Shown: positions 40,091-50,698, counted from the stretch's first letter. The stretch: 64,000 nt of DNA from Myxococcales bacterium (GCA_025359105.1 JANYHK010000017.1:1-64000); one strand, 5' to 3'. The notes: generated from the sequence alone by a model not told the origin. Numbers and translations are program-made.

Positions 40091-41696
40091 TGGGCCTTCT
40101 TACCACAGGCCCCTCCGTGGACAGGGGCGTCTTCGGCAAACTCAGCCGCGACGGCGCGATGGGGAGCGAGACGCGGAAGACCGTGCCGCCGCCGTCGCGC
40201 GCGTCGCAGGCGATCGTGCCGCCGTGCGCCTCGACGATCTGGCGCGTGATGGCGAGCCCCAGGCCGGTGCCTTCGCCCTTCGTCGAGAAGAACGGATCGA
40301 ACACGCGCGGCCGGATGTCGTCGGCGATGCCTCCGCCGCGATCGGCCACGCTGACGACGACGCTCATGCCCTCGGCGAAGACGCGGAGATCGATCGTGCC
40401 GCCGTCGCTCATCGCCTCGCGCGCGTTGCGGAGGAGGTTCAGGAGCGCCTGGCGGATCTGCGCCTCGTCGAAGAGGGCGGGGGGCAGGTCGGTGGCGACC
40501 TCCAGCTGAAGCTTGCAGTTTGCACGCTCCATCTCGGGGCGCACGAACGACTCGAGATCCTTCGCCAGCGCGGCGACGTCGTCGGCCTCCATGCGCGGCT
40601 GCGGCAGGCGCGCGACGCGCAAGTACTCCTCCGAGAGGTGCTCGAGTCGCTCCACCTCGCGCGTGATCGCCTTGAGCAGCGCGCGCGACTCGGCGGGGAC
40701 CTCCCCCTGCGCGAGCTCCTCTTCGAGCAGCTCGATGTTGAGGCCGATCGACGAGAGCGGGTTTCGGATCTCGTGGGTGACGTGCGCGGCCATCTTCCCG
40801 ATCGCCGCGAGCCGCTCGTTGGAGAGCGCGCGGCTCTGCGCCTGCGCGACCGCGGCGACCATCTTCTCGAACGCCACCGACAGCTCGCCGATCTCGTCGT
40901 CGGTCGGCGCGACCGCCTGCGCCGTCAGATCGCCGCGCCCGACCGCCTGCGCGCGCGCCGTCACGCGGGCCAGCGGCAAAAGGAGCCGCCGTACGTGCAG
41001 CGACACGGCGCCGCCGACCCCCAGCGTGAGGATCGCGAGCGCGAGCAGCGCGAGGACGCTTCGCCGCTGCCGCTCGCGCGCCGCCTCGCTCAGCTGATCC
41101 ATCGACGTCGCGACGCGATCGGAGAGCGCGCGGATCTTCTTGTCGGCGTCGTGCTCGCTCGCCCCGAGCGTCACGAGCAGGCGCTGCACGCCGTCCTTGT
41201 CCCCTTTGTCGATCGCGACGAAGAGGCGCTCGAACCCCTGCTTGTCCTCGGCGAGCGCGAGCTCGATCGTGTCGAGCTCGCCGGTCAAGACGAGCGCGAG
41301 GTTCCGCGTCTCGACGCTGCCCAGATCGCGCAGGCCCAGCGTCATCGCGCCGCGCGTCTCGCCGAATTTCACGCGGCGCGTGCTCGCCAGCGTCTCGAGG
41401 AGGAGGCGCGTCGACAGGGGATCCTTCTCGTCGGGGATGCCGTCGACCAGCGTGGCGAACGTGGCCTGCGTCGAGCGCAGCTGCGCCAGCTTCAGCGCGA
41501 CCGGCACGTAACCCTTGGCGAGCTCCTCGTTGTCCTCGGCCGCGCGGCGCTGCAGCGCGATGCTCCAGCCGACGGTGACCGCGAACGCCAGGAGCGTCAC
41601 GCCGAACGACGCCAGCACACGGCGGGCGACGGTCTTTCGCGGCGCTTCAGCAGGCACGCTTAACACTACTTCGAGACATCGACGCAAGCGGCTCAA
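40077..41696 (-). CDS. NtrB-like membrane histidine kinase with HAMP, 539 aa
   Basis: Two membrane helices (about 29-47 and 210-230) bracket a periplasmic helical region; then a HAMP domain, DHp with HVTHEIRNPLSS, HATPase with NLLRNAREAM, DRGGGIA and GTGLGLAIT. The start is uncertain: TTG 41696 (long), GTG 41666 and GTG 41657 are all in frame. Overlaps rph by 14 bases. No partner regulator adjacent. Confidence 0.85.
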   Translation of the reverse strand: MSRLRRCLEVVLSVPAEAPRKTVARRVLASFGVTLLAFAVTVGWSIALQRRAAEDNEELAKGYVPVALKLAQLRSTQATFATLVDGIPDEKDPLSTRLLLETLASTRRVKFGETRGAMTLGLRDLGSVETRNLALVLTGELDTIELALAEDKQGFERLFVAIDKGDKDGVQRLLVTLGASEHDADKKIRALSDRVATSMDQLSEAARERQRRSVLALLALAILTLGVGGAVSLHVRRLLLPLARVTARAQAVGRGDLTAQAVAPTDDEIGELSVAFEKMVAAVAQAQSRALSNERLAAIGKMAAHVTHEIRNPLSSIGLNIELLEEELAQGEVPAESRALLKAITREVERLEHLSEEYLRVARLPQPRMEADDVAALAKDLESFVRPEMERANCKLQLEVATDLPPALFDEAQIRQALLNLLRNAREAMSDGGTIDLRVFAEGMSVVVSVADRGGGIADDIRPRVFDPFFSTKGEGTGLGLAITRQIVEAHGGTIACDARDGGGTVFRVSLPIAPSRLSLPKTPLSTEGPVVRRPNAAT

Positions 41697-41764
41697 ATGA
41701 CGGTGCTGCCGAGCCGCGGCAGCGGGACGACCCGCGCCCCAGTCTCTCGCAGGAATGTTGACGG

Positions 41765-42346
41765 CTAACCCTTCGGGCGGACGACCGAGAGCGCACGCGT
41801 CACGTCTTCGAGCGCCTGGGTGGCCGCGCGGGCTCCGGCGTCGGCGGCTACGAGCGCTTCGCGGATCGCGGCGAGCTCGTCCTCGAGGCCTTGCATGCGC
41901 GTCCGGAGCTCGTCGCGTTCGGCGGTGGCGGCGGCGAGCGCCGTCTTGGCCCCTTCGGCCTCACGCTCCAGCACCGCGAGCCTTCGGATCTGCACGAGGG
42001 AGGACTCGCGCAGCGCCTCGCCCACCCGCGCGAGGGCGTCCAGCTTCTCGAGATCCGCGGTCATCCTGGCGATCTGCTCGGCGTCGGCGGCTCGCTGCCG
42101 TTCGAGGCCGGCGATCTGCTCCTCTAGCGCGGGCACGCGCGGATCGACCGTCAAGACGAGCCCACTCTCCCGCTCCCCCAGCTCCAGCTCGAGCTCCGGG
42201 GCATCGGTCCCGTCGCGCACGTCGCTCACGGGGGTGACGGAGCTCACCGCGCTCACGGCTGTCCCGGCCGTCGCCGCCGGCGGCTCGGAGGGCCACGGCG
42301 GCAGCGAGTCCGACTTCGCCCCTTGCGTCTCGGTCTTGATCTCCAT
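41765..42346 (-). CDS. Coiled-coil protein, 193 aa
   Basis: ATG 42346 is the likely start. The N terminus is Pro/Ser/Ala-rich. From about 70 to 170 it is an extended coiled coil (EEQIAGLERQRAADAEQIARM, ALAAATAERDELRTRMQGLEDELAAIREAL). No domain is recognised. It stands between the Fe-S protein and the histidine kinase. Confidence 0.65.
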   Translation of the reverse strand: MEIKTETQGAKSDSLPPWPSEPPAATAGTAVSAVSSVTPVSDVRDGTDAPELELELGERESGLVLTVDPRVPALEEQIAGLERQRAADAEQIARMTADLEKLDALARVGEALRESSLVQIRRLAVLEREAEGAKTALAAATAERDELRTRMQGLEDELAAIREALVAADAGARAATQALEDVTRALSVVRPKG

Positions 42347-42481
42347 CGGCGTCGGGATCGCGCGAAGCAACCCCAGCCTTAGGGTACTTGACCGGCGGCC
42401 GAAGGGAAGCTTCTGGCGGTGGATCGGGAGCGGGCAACGCCGCGACCCACCCGTGGACACCCGCGCCCACATCTCGGTCGT

Positions 42482-43588
42482 TCACGCCCCGCTGAGGCCC
42501 TTCGCGATCCACGTCGAGAGATCGTCCACCGTGGCCCCCGCTTTGCGCATGCGCACGAGGCTCGCCGCGCAGCCGGTGACGACGCGCGAATTCCCTGCAG
42601 CCTGCGCGCGCCCCCGCGCGATCTCGTGGGCCACCTCCGGCATCGTGAGCGGCAGCCCGCCGCCGCCTCCCGAGCACACGGCGCGCTCGCGGCGATCGTC
42701 GAACTCGTCGGGCGCGCGGCCCATCACCCGCGTGAGCACCGCGCGCGGCGCTTCGTAGATCCCGAGGCCCCGCCCGAGGTGACAGGAGTCGTGGTAGCGC
42801 ACGCTTCCCGCCGCGCCGACCGTCCGCAGGCGCCCGAGCTCGCGCGCGGCCGCCTCGACCAGCACCTCGACGCGCGTCCCGAGGTTCACGCCGTACTCGT
42901 GGTAGCGCACGCGGAGGGCGTGGGCGCATCCCGCGTCGGCGACGAGCACGCGACGCTTGCCCCGCACCTCGCGCGCGAGCAGGTGCGCCTGGTCGACGAA
43001 GCCGCCGGCGTCGCCCGCGTGAAGGAGCGGCAGGCCGCAGCACGTCCCGGCGAGCGCGATCGTGCCCCCCGCCAGGAGCGCTGCCGCGCGGACCGCCTGC
43101 TCTGCCTCGGGGCGCGCCTTGGTCACGTACGTGCAGCCGACCAGCACCGCCGCCGGCGCGTCCTTGCGCACCTGCGCGAGCCCCCGCAGCTCGAGGACCC
43201 CCGCTGCGTTGCGGGCGGCCATGGCCGGGAAGCGCGCGATAGCCCGCTTCGCAGCTGCGGGCGCGACGCCCTCGCGCATCATCGCCGCGCGCGCGGTGAG
43301 GAGCGTCCCGGCGACGTCGTTCTTGTGATCGCAGCTCTCCCGGCACGCGAAGCAGCCGGTGCACGCCCACGCCGGCGCCGCGAAGGACGCGTCGAGCGGG
43401 ACGTCCCCGTTCGCGACGAAGTACGCCGTGCTCATCTTGCCCCACGGCGTGAGCGTCTCCCTCGGCTCGGCGTTCGAGACGGGGCACGCGCTCCGCGAGA
43501 GCTTCGGACAGAACACGCAATTTTCGAGCGCCGCGCGCCGCGGCTCGAGCACCGGCAGGCGGATCATGGGGCGGAGGCCGGGGCGCAT
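42482..43588 (-). CDS. Fe-S CCG-domain oxidoreductase, 368 aa
   Basis: Two N-terminal 4Fe-4S sets (CVFCPKLSRSACP about 24-36 and CTGCFACRESC about 75-85) are followed by two CCG-type modules: GTCCGLPLLHAGD and YHDSCHLGRG with CSGGGGGLP. This is the layout of GlcF/HdrB-type subunits that handle electrons between cofactors. It is alone, with no GlcD or HdrA partner next to it. Confidence 0.85.
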   Translation of the reverse strand: MRPGLRPMIRLPVLEPRRAALENCVFCPKLSRSACPVSNAEPRETLTPWGKMSTAYFVANGDVPLDASFAAPAWACTGCFACRESCDHKNDVAGTLLTARAAMMREGVAPAAAKRAIARFPAMAARNAAGVLELRGLAQVRKDAPAAVLVGCTYVTKARPEAEQAVRAAALLAGGTIALAGTCCGLPLLHAGDAGGFVDQAHLLAREVRGKRRVLVADAGCAHALRVRYHEYGVNLGTRVEVLVEAAARELGRLRTVGAAGSVRYHDSCHLGRGLGIYEAPRAVLTRVMGRAPDEFDDRRERAVCSGGGGGLPLTMPEVAHEIARGRAQAAGNSRVVTGCAASLVRMRKAGATVDDLSTWIAKGLSGA

Positions 43589-43608
43589 ACCGTGCCGATC
43601 CTATCCGC

Positions 43609-44544
43609 TCAGGCGGGGTGGGCAACCAGCCTGTCGCGCAGCGCGTCGAGCGCCGCGTGGGGTGTTCCCTTCTCTTCCGCGAGCGCGACGATCGCTGCGG
43701 CCATCGACACGTTTTGCGCGTGGAGCTTGTGGCCGAAATGCGCGTCGACGTAGTGGACGGCCTCGGGCGACTGGAGCTTCGCGATGCCGACACCGACGCG
43801 CAGGGTGATGCGGTTCAAGAACTTCGTGACGACGCCCGCCCACGACGCGACCGCGCCGATGCGCCGCCCCAGCTCCGCCCCTTCGGACGCGGCCCGAAGC
43901 GCGAGCCGGGTGAGCTCACGATCGGCGAGCAGCCCGTCCACGCCGCCTCCCGCGTCGAGCGCCATCGTGAGCGGCGCGAACGTCACCGTCGTCGCCGGGT
44001 TCGACTCGTGCACGCCCATCTCGGTCTTCGCGTGGATGCCCGCGCGCGTGAGCATGCGCGCCAGCTCCGGCACGATCTCGCCGGCGCCCGGACGCTCGTC
44101 GAGCAGCGTCGCCGCCATGCGCGGGAGCCAGTAGCGCACGACGCCGTCCTCGCGCAGGTACGCGACGACGCCGGGCATCGCGGCCACCACCCGCTCCCCC
44201 ATCGCGTCACGCATGCGCGCGTAGTCGCCGGGCATCATCGGCGTCATCATGACCGCCGGCACGTCGGGCCCGCGCTCCAGGAGCGCCACGAGCGCGTCGT
44301 CCAGCTGCTCGCCGCGCACGCACACGATCACCACGTCGGCGTGCGCCGGCACCTCCGCCGCGTACGAAGGCGCGTCGAGCGCGAGCACGTCGTCCCGCTC
44401 GTCGACCCGCTCGAGCACCATCCGTCCGCTCGTCGCGACGCGCGCCGGCCGCACGACGAACGTGAGCCCCACGCGCGCGACCTTCGCCAGGCGCGCGCCG
44501 TACACGCACCCGAGCGCGCCAGCCCCGACGACGGCGGCGTGCAT
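43609..44544 (-). CDS. 2-dehydropantoate 2-reductase family, 311 aa
   Basis: PanE/ApbA-type Rossmann protein with GAGALGCVYGARLA at the N terminus and a conserved central ADVVIVCVRGEQLDDAL. The usual K-N at the active site is less clear (MTPMMPGDY). The C-terminal helical domain includes the conserved SMAAAIV. It could be a pantoate pathway enzyme or a paralogue; context does not show pan genes. Confidence 0.75.
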   Translation of the reverse strand: MHAAVVGAGALGCVYGARLAKVARVGLTFVVRPARVATSGRMVLERVDERDDVLALDAPSYAAEVPAHADVVIVCVRGEQLDDALVALLERGPDVPAVMMTPMMPGDYARMRDAMGERVVAAMPGVVAYLREDGVVRYWLPRMAATLLDERPGAGEIVPELARMLTRAGIHAKTEMGVHESNPATTVTFAPLTMALDAGGGVDGLLADRELTRLALRAASEGAELGRRIGAVASWAGVVTKFLNRITLRVGVGIAKLQSPEAVHYVDAHFGHKLHAQNVSMAAAIVALAEEKGTPHAALDALRDRLVAHPA

Positions 44545-44552
44545 GGCGGCTC

Positions 44553-45464
44553 TTAGCGGTACGTGAACCGCAGATCGTGATCGCAGATCCGGAAGATGTC
44601 GCCCTCGGCGATCTGCTTCCGCGCGATGCGCTGGCCGTTGTACTCGACGCCGTTCGTCGAGCCCATGTCGACCATGAAATACACGCCGTTCTGGAACTCG
44701 ATCATCGCGTGCTGGCGCGACACGTTCGGATCCTTCAGCGTCAGATCGCTCGACTGCTTTCCGCGGCCGATGACGAAGCGGTCCTTGGTGACCGCGAGCT
44801 TCTCGCCCTGGTAAATGACGTTGAGCGTCGCGCCGGCCTGCGGCTGCGGGAAGCCGTTCATCCCGCCTTGATTGCCGTAGCCCCCGCCACCACGACCGGG
44901 CCCACCCCCGGGAATCGGCGGCGGAGCGCTACGCGGAGCGGCCGGCGGCGGCGCCGACCGCGGACCGCCGGGAATCGGCCCCGTCTGACGCGACGGGTAC
45001 GCCGGCGGCGCGAGCTGACCGCCCATCGGCTGGCCGCCGCCCATCTGCTGCTGACCGCCCATCTGGCCCGGGTGGCGCGACGGCGGCGGCGGCGCGAGCC
45101 CCCCTCCGCGCATCGGCGGCGGCGGGAGTCGACCAGGCTGCGCCATCGGCGGCTGGGTCTGGGGACGCATCTGCTGCCCTGGATCGCGCATCGGCGGCTG
45201 CGACGGGTGACCGACGAAGCCCCCATGTTGCTGCTGATGCGGAGGCGGCTGCTGCGGCGGTTGCTGTGCGGCTTCACGGCCCGGGAACGGCGTGCGCGAG
45301 CCGTAGCTGCGCTGGCGCGCGTACTGCTTCATCGCCTCGTTGATGAGGTAGTCGACGCTGCACTCGAGCTCGCGCGCCATCTGCTCGAACGTTTCCCAGA
45401 GCACGTCCCTGCACTGGAAGGTGCGCGCGCTCTTCTTGTTCGGATCCGAGCTCATCACGGCCAT
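44553..45464 (-). CDS. RHH plus Pro-rich linker plus FHA protein, 303 aa
   Basis: N-terminal about 50 residues (ARTFQCRDVLWETFEQMARELECSVDYLINEAMKQ) look like a ribbon-helix-helix DNA-binding domain. Then comes about 140 residues of Pro/Gln/Gly linker, then an FHA domain with GRGKQSSDL, NVSRQHAMI and GSTNGVEYNG. It should bind a phospho-Thr peptide and DNA in one protein. ATG 45464 is preferred. Confidence 0.8.
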   Translation of the reverse strand: MAVMSSDPNKKSARTFQCRDVLWETFEQMARELECSVDYLINEAMKQYARQRSYGSRTPFPGREAAQQPPQQPPPHQQQHGGFVGHPSQPPMRDPGQQMRPQTQPPMAQPGRLPPPPMRGGGLAPPPPSRHPGQMGGQQQMGGGQPMGGQLAPPAYPSRQTGPIPGGPRSAPPPAAPRSAPPPIPGGGPGRGGGGYGNQGGMNGFPQPQAGATLNVIYQGEKLAVTKDRFVIGRGKQSSDLTLKDPNVSRQHAMIEFQNGVYFMVDMGSTNGVEYNGQRIARKQIAEGDIFRICDHDLRFTYR

Positions 45465-45549
45465 TTGCCCGGGGTAGAGGGGCAACGTTGCAAAGGTTGG
45501 GACTCTGTCACCGAAGGTACCTGGTGTTCCGATGCGTGACTACTGAATG

Positions 45550-47193
45550 CTAGTTGTCCATCGACGGAATGAGCACGTATTTGACGAACTCACCGACCGT
45601 CTTCAGATCCTTCTGCTCCTTGTCGCCCGGCTGTCCCCCGGCCTTGGGCGTGTCGTACGTCCACCCGCACTCCTCCTCCTTGTCGCACTTCGGGAGGGGG
45701 GTGTTGTCGTCTTGGTGGGATTGCACCGCGGAGAGATCCGCCTTCTTCCCGTTGTAGAAGAAGCCGAGCGCGGCCATTTTTGGCCCGAATTCCCGGGCGT
45801 TGAGGTACGGCGTGATCACCTCGCGCGGCTTCGGATCGCCGGGCCCCGGCTCGATCTTGGCGATGAGCCCGCCGTACGAGAGCCCCTCGGTCATCGCGCT
45901 CTTCACCGCCGGGGTCGTCGGCAGGTGCTGCATGAAGCGCGTCACCTCCTTGGTGCTCGACGTCTTCAGGACGAGCGTAGCGGCCACCCAGCGCACCTTC
46001 CACTTCTTCGGCGCGAAGAAGGCGGGGTCGGTGTAGAGGCGGTTGACGATCTGCTCCTTCGGCAGCTCGCCCAGGCGGTTGAAGACCAGGTCGCGCACGC
46101 CGTCGGGCGTCTCGTCGTTGCGCGCGAGCGAGAACAGGCGGTCGGCGTCGGCCGGGTTGTTCTTGTCGATGTTGCCTTCGAGCGCCGCGACCGCGAGCTT
46201 GCGGCGATCGCCGTTGCCCTTCGGATCGGCGGCGTACGCGAAGAGGAAATCGCTGACTGCCTTGCCGCCGACGCGCTTCATCGCCGGGAAGATCTGCTCG
46301 GTGAGCTTGCTGTCCTGGATCGTCTGGACCTGCTTGGCGACCTGCTCCTTGGTCACCACCGTGTTCGGCGCGCTCTTCTTGTTGTGCTCGTCGACGATCT
46401 TGGTCTCCATCGCGACCCAGTCCGCCGACTCCAGGCGCTTCGCGAGGACGACGAGGGCCTCGCCGAGCTTCTTCTTGGTGTCGGGATCGCCGATGTCGGC
46501 GACGAGGCTCGCGATGCGGTCGATGCGCGACGTGTTCTCGTTCACCAGCGTCGGCAGCGTCTTCACGCTCGCCGCGCCGAGGTACCGCATCATCTGCTCC
46601 ATGCCGTACTGCTGGGTCGCGTTCTCGATGCGATCCTCGAAGCCGGTCTGCGCCCACTGCGTGAGCGCGTCGCTCAGCATGCGCTTGGTCGCGTCGTCCC
46701 CGGTGATCGGGGGCTCGTGCGAGAGCATCGCGAACGCGGCGTCCTTGAAGGGGATGCTCAGGTCCGGCGGAATGGTGCCGTCCGCGTTGCGCGAGGGCGG
46801 CGGGGCCTGGATCTGCTTGGTGATCTCGGGCGCCATCCCGATCACGACCTTGCGGCGCTGCTCCTCGCCGATCTGCATGAGCGCGCCGGGTCGCTCGTTC
46901 GCGTCCTCGTCCTTGTAGCCGTTGACGAGGTACTTGATGCCCTGGCGCTGACCGCCGCGCGGCGGCATACGAATGAGCGACAGGCCTGCTTCGACGCGCA
47001 GCGGCGTCGCGTACTTCTCGTGGGCGATGACGGCGACGAGCTTGTACGGGCCGCGCTCGGTGATTTCCCAGCGATGGACGTCGGTCTCGCTGACGCGGCA
47101 CCCGGCCAGAAGGCCGGCGCCCGCCGTCACCCCGACCGCGACCCCCAGGGCACTTGCCCACGCGCGCGCGGCTGCTCTCCACGTTCGAGTCAT
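45550..47193 (-). CDS. HEAT-like helical-repeat lipoprotein, 547 aa
   Basis: Lipobox LLAGC near residue 32. The rest is helical with HEAT-type runs (for example DADRLFSLARNDETPDGVRDLVFNRLG, NRLYTDPAFFAPKKWKVRWVAATLVL). A conserved ITERGPYKLVAVIAHEKY lies near the start. No enzyme motif. It could be an envelope scaffold; function unknown. Confidence 0.7.
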   Translation of the reverse strand: MTRTWRAAARAWASALGVAVGVTAGAGLLAGCRVSETDVHRWEITERGPYKLVAVIAHEKYATPLRVEAGLSLIRMPPRGGQRQGIKYLVNGYKDEDANERPGALMQIGEEQRRKVVIGMAPEITKQIQAPPPSRNADGTIPPDLSIPFKDAAFAMLSHEPPITGDDATKRMLSDALTQWAQTGFEDRIENATQQYGMEQMMRYLGAASVKTLPTLVNENTSRIDRIASLVADIGDPDTKKKLGEALVVLAKRLESADWVAMETKIVDEHNKKSAPNTVVTKEQVAKQVQTIQDSKLTEQIFPAMKRVGGKAVSDFLFAYAADPKGNGDRRKLAVAALEGNIDKNNPADADRLFSLARNDETPDGVRDLVFNRLGELPKEQIVNRLYTDPAFFAPKKWKVRWVAATLVLKTSSTKEVTRFMQHLPTTPAVKSAMTEGLSYGGLIAKIEPGPGDPKPREVITPYLNAREFGPKMAALGFFYNGKKADLSAVQSHQDDNTPLPKCDKEEECGWTYDTPKAGGQPGDKEQKDLKTVGEFVKYVLIPSMDN

Positions 47194-47459
47194 CTCGGCT
47201 CTTCCACCCTTGAATCGGTTTTACGGCGTGTGAATGAGGACGTGCGCGCCGATGCTACGACGCTGGCCGTTTAAACCCAACACTTTGCGCGCCCTGGCCC
47301 CGGGCGGCCCCGCACGACCCCCGCACGACCCCGCTTGGACGCCCGCGGGCAAAGTCGTCGGACGAATTTCGCAGGACAACCTGTCGCGCCTTGCACCGGC
47401 GCCGAATCTTTGGCCGAAAGCGCGCGTCGAGTTAGGTTGGTGTGTAGGATAACGTAGGC

Positions 47460-50159
47460 ATGGCGTTCCCCCTCTTCGCGCCACGACCCCCCGAGGACGT
47501 TCCGTCCAACACGCGCCTCCCCAGGATCATGGGACCCGGCGCCGTGACTTACGCCCGCGGGCGTGAGGTGGCGGCTCTCCTCTTGTGGACGTCCGGCGTC
47601 TTTCTCGCCCTCGCGATGGCGTCGTACGCCGACGACGGAGGCGCAAACTGGGTCGGCCCCGTCGGCGAGGCGTGCGCGCGCGCCATCGTCGGGACGATCG
47701 GCATCATCGGCTGGATCATGCCGGTCGAGGCCGTGCTCCTCGGCATCCCCTTCGTGCGGGGCAAAAAGAGCCTGATCACGCCCGCGCGCGTCGCCGGCGA
47801 TCTGCTCATCGTGGTCATCGCGACAGCGCTCGTGCAGGTCGGCTGGCCCGGCAAGGTGGCGTTCGGTCACCACGCGGCGGGCGGCGCCGTCGGCGAGCTC
47901 TTCGGCGAGCTCGCCCGCTCGCTCTTCTCGACGGTGGGCTCCTTCCTCGTCGGCTTCGCCCTCCTCGGCCTCATCTTGATCGGCCGCGCCTCGTTCTCGT
48001 TCATCGCCCTCGTGAACGCCGTGATGCGCATCGGCCAGAAGGGCGCACACGGAACGAAGGCCGGCGCGCTGACGGTCGCCGACGCGTGGCGCACCGCCAG
48101 GCAGATCGAGAAGGAGAAGGCGGAGGCCGACCGCATCGCGAAGCTCCCGAAGATCGAGCTCGGCTCGGGGGACGACGCGACGATCGCGATGCTCACCGAC
48201 GACGAGGCAGACGGGCTCCTTCCGACGGAGCAGCTGGATTTGCCGGGGATTCCCGTGCCGGACGAGCCGCGGAAGAAGTCGCGGAAGAAGCGGGTCGCGA
48301 AAGGCGTGACGCCGTCGGAGTCGGCGTCGGTGTCGGCGTCGGAGCTGGTGTCGGAGTTGGAGTCGGCGTCGGAGTCGGAGTCGGCGTCGGAGTCGGCGTC
48401 GGCGTCGGAGTCGGAGTCGGCGTCGGCGTCGGGGTCGGAGTCGGCGTCGGCGTCGGGGTCGGGGTCGGAGTCGGAGTCGGCGGCTGCCAAGGTGGTTCCC
48501 ATGCGGCCCGACATCAAGCTCGAGGCCAAGGCCGACCCCAAGGCGCGCAAAAAGAAGGGCGAGATCATCGACACCTCGACGCTCGACTCGCTCAAGGTCG
48601 AGAAGCTCCAGAAGGGCGACAAGCTCGTCCCCGCCACGGGCGCCGGCTTCCGGCTCCCGCCGCTCGATTTTCTCGTGCCGGCGAAGGTCGAGGCCGCGAT
48701 CCAGATCGACAAGGAGGCGCTCTTTCGCAGTGCGGAGCTCCTGGTCAAGACGCTGGCCGACTACGGCGTGACCGGCAAGGTGGAGGACATCCTCCCTGGG
48801 CCCACGGTGACGACGTTCGAGGTGTCGCCCGCCGCCGGCACCAAGGTCTCGAAGGTCGCGTCCCTGGCCGACGATCTCGCGCTCGCGCTCGCCAAGAAGG
48901 TGCGCATCGTGGCGCCGATCCCGGGCAAGAACCGTATCGGCTTCGAGCTCCCCAACGATCGCCGGATCCCCGTGAATTTGCGGGATCTCGTGGAGGACCG
49001 CCGCTTCCAGCAGTTCGACGCGCCGCTGCCCGTCGTGCTCGGTCGCGACATCCTCGGTAACCCGGTTTACGCGGATCTGGCGAGCATGCCGCACGTCATC
49101 GTCGCCGGCGCGACCGGCGCGGGAAAGAGCGTCGGCCTCAACGTGATGCTCACGTCGCTCCTCTACCGGAAGTCGCCGGAGGATCTGCGCCTCCTCATGA
49201 TCGATCCGAAGGTCGTCGAGCTCGCGCCGTTCGATCGCATCCCGCACATGCTCCTGCCCGTCGTCACCGACATGAAGCAGGCGTCCAACGCGCTCAAGTG
49301 GGCCGTCGACGAGATGGAGCGCCGCTACCAGATGTTCGCCGACGCCGGCACCAAGAACATCGGCACGTACAACGGCTGGGTCGAGCGCGTCCGCAGCGGC
49401 GCCATCCGCAACCCGCTCCCCAAGCGCGTCATCGGCAAGGACCACAACGGCCTCCCCGACGACGTCCCGCCGGAGAAGGGCTCGACCGAGGGCGAGTCGC
49501 CGCTCCCCGAGAAGCTGCCGCTCATCGTCATCGTCGTCGACGAGTTCGCCGACCTCATGATGCAGCAGGGCAAGGACGTCGAGACCGCGGTCGCGCGCCT
49601 CGCACAAAAGGCGCGCGCCGCCGGCATGCACGTCATCCTCGCGACGCAGCGCCCGAGCGTCGACGTCATCACCGGCATGATCAAGGCGAACTTCCCCACG
49701 CGCATCGCCTACCGCGTCGCGCAGAAGGTCGACTCGCGCACCATCCTGGACGAGCAAGGGGCCGAGCACCTCCTCGGCCGCGGCGACATGCTCATCAAGC
49801 TCAACGGCACCAACGAGACCAAGCGCGTGCAGTGCCCCTGGGTCAGCGAGGAGGAGGTCCAGCAGGTGACGGACTTCCTGCGCCTCCAAGGCGAGCCGGT
49901 CTACGACGAGAACATCCTGAAGCCGCGCGACGGAGACGAGGACGGCGGCGAGGAAGCCGATGCCGAGCAGGACCAGATGTACGACGAGGCCTGCCGTGTG
50001 GTCGCCGACACCCGCCGCTGCTCGACCTCGTGGCTGCAGCGAAAGCTCGGCCTTGGGTACAATCGCGCCGCGCGCATCGTCGAAATGATGGAGCGGAGGG
50101 GCATCGTCGGTCCGGCCAACGGTGCGAAGGATCGGGAGGTCCTCATCGGAAATATTTGA
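47460..50159 (+). CDS. ftsK: DNA translocase FtsK/SpoIIIE, 899 aa
   Basis: Septal DNA pump. Four N-terminal membrane helices (about 36-185), an about 60-residue Ser/Glu/Ala repeat linker (285-345), alpha and beta motor domain with Walker [13 protein letters not shown] (about 547-558) and Walker [14 protein letters not shown], then a winged-helix gamma domain at the C terminus ([32 protein letters not shown]) for KOPS recognition. All the parts of a full translocase are present. Confidence 0.95.
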   Translation: MAFPLFAPRPPEDVPSNTRLPRIMGPGAVTYARGREVAALLLWTSGVFLALAMASYADDGGANWVGPVGEACARAIVGTIGIIGWIMPVEAVLLGIPFVRGKKSLITPARVAGDLLIVVIATALVQVGWPGKVAFGHHAAGGAVGELFGELARSLFSTVGSFLVGFALLGLILIGRASFSFIALVNAVMRIGQKGAHGTKAGALTVADAWRTARQIEKEKAEADRIAKLPKIELGSGDDATIAMLTDDEADGLLPTEQLDLPGIPVPDEPRKKSRKKRVAKGVTPSESASVSASELVSELESASESESASESASASESESASASGSESASASGSGSESESAAAKVVPMRPDIKLEAKADPKARKKKGEIIDTSTLDSLKVEKLQKGDKLVPATGAGFRLPPLDFLVPAKVEAAIQIDKEALFRSAELLVKTLADYGVTGKVEDILPGPTVTTFEVSPAAGTKVSKVASLADDLALALAKKVRIVAPIPGKNRIGFELPNDRRIPVNLRDLVEDRRFQQFDAPLPVVLGRDILGNPVYADLASMPHVIVAGATGAGKSVGLNVMLTSLLYRKSPEDLRLLMIDPKVVELAPFDRIPHMLLPVVTDMKQASNALKWAVDEMERRYQMFADAGTKNIGTYNGWVERVRSGAIRNPLPKRVIGKDHNGLPDDVPPEKGSTEGESPLPEKLPLIVIVVDEFADLMMQQGKDVETAVARLAQKARAAGMHVILATQRPSVDVITGMIKANFPTRIAYRVAQKVDSRTILDEQGAEHLLGRGDMLIKLNGTNETKRVQCPWVSEEEVQQVTDFLRLQGEPVYDENILKPRDGDEDGGEEADAEQDQMYDEACRVVADTRRCSTSWLQRKLGLGYNRAARIVEMMERRGIVGPANGAKDREVLIGNI
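48310..48482. repeat. Coding tandem repeat of gagtcg/gcgtcg units in ftsK
   Basis: Six-base units (gagtcg, gcgtcg, gggtcg) repeated about 28 times code for the Ser-Glu-Ala linker of FtsK. Slippage would change the linker length in frame. Confidence 0.85.
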
Positions 50160-50374
50160 CGCGGGCGGCCCCAAACGACGCCCCGTGGGAAACGGCCGGG
50201 GAAGCTCACGGAGAATTGCGGGGTAATCGTAAAGGGTTGCCGTTCGTCCCTCGAATGTCCTTGCGTGTCATCAAAGATGGGTAATGGTGTGCGCCTCTTC
50301 GTCGCGGTGCGGCAAAAAGCTCGACGCCCGCGGGTTCGTTGTTAGACTCTCCGGCGTTTGTGTCGTCAGAAGCA

Positions 50375-50686
50375 ATGAGGCCCATGCGGCAGACCAAGTT
50401 CGTTGTCAGTGTCGAGCTCCACATGGCGGAGCTGCAGGTGGTCTTCGAGCGCGGCGACCTCGTCCGTCGTGGCCTCGTGGCGGCCGACGAGAGCGAGCGG
50501 ACGCGGCTCATCAACGACATCTCGAGCCTCATCCGCGAGCCGCGCACGCCCGAAGGCATGCGCGTGGCCGGGCTCTCGCTGATCGGTTTTCTCGCGCGTC
50601 GGATGCCTGGCGAGCAGGCGCACGCGCTCGGCGTCGACGAGGCGCGTGAGTCGGAGCGTCGCCTGAAGTCCGAGCGGAAGCGCTGA
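50375..50686 (+). CDS. Small unrecognised protein, 103 aa
   Basis: Starts MRPMRQTKFVVSVELHMAEL (ATG 50375; 50384 and a TTG at 50339 also possible). Beta then helical pattern (ISSLIREPRTPEGMRVAGLSLIGFLARRM), basic C terminus. No family is recognised. The gene is 12 bases before a beta-propeller gene and may form a two-gene unit with it. Confidence 0.6.
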   Translation: MRPMRQTKFVVSVELHMAELQVVFERGDLVRRGLVAADESERTRLINDISSLIREPRTPEGMRVAGLSLIGFLARRMPGEQAHALGVDEARESERRLKSERKR

Positions 50687-50698
50687 GACGGGGACGCG

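Noticed and set aside
45547-47274. 575-codon plus frame opposite the HEAT-like lipoprotein
   Set aside because: It is antisense to a gene with a clear lipoprotein signal and helical repeats; the text is Arg/Val/Leu/Asp-rich without motifs.
47271-50174. 967-codon minus-strand open frame opposite ftsK
   Set aside because: It mirrors the codons of the well-supported FtsK gene; its product is Arg/Leu/Asp-rich with no domain. GC-rich codon bias makes such antisense frames common.
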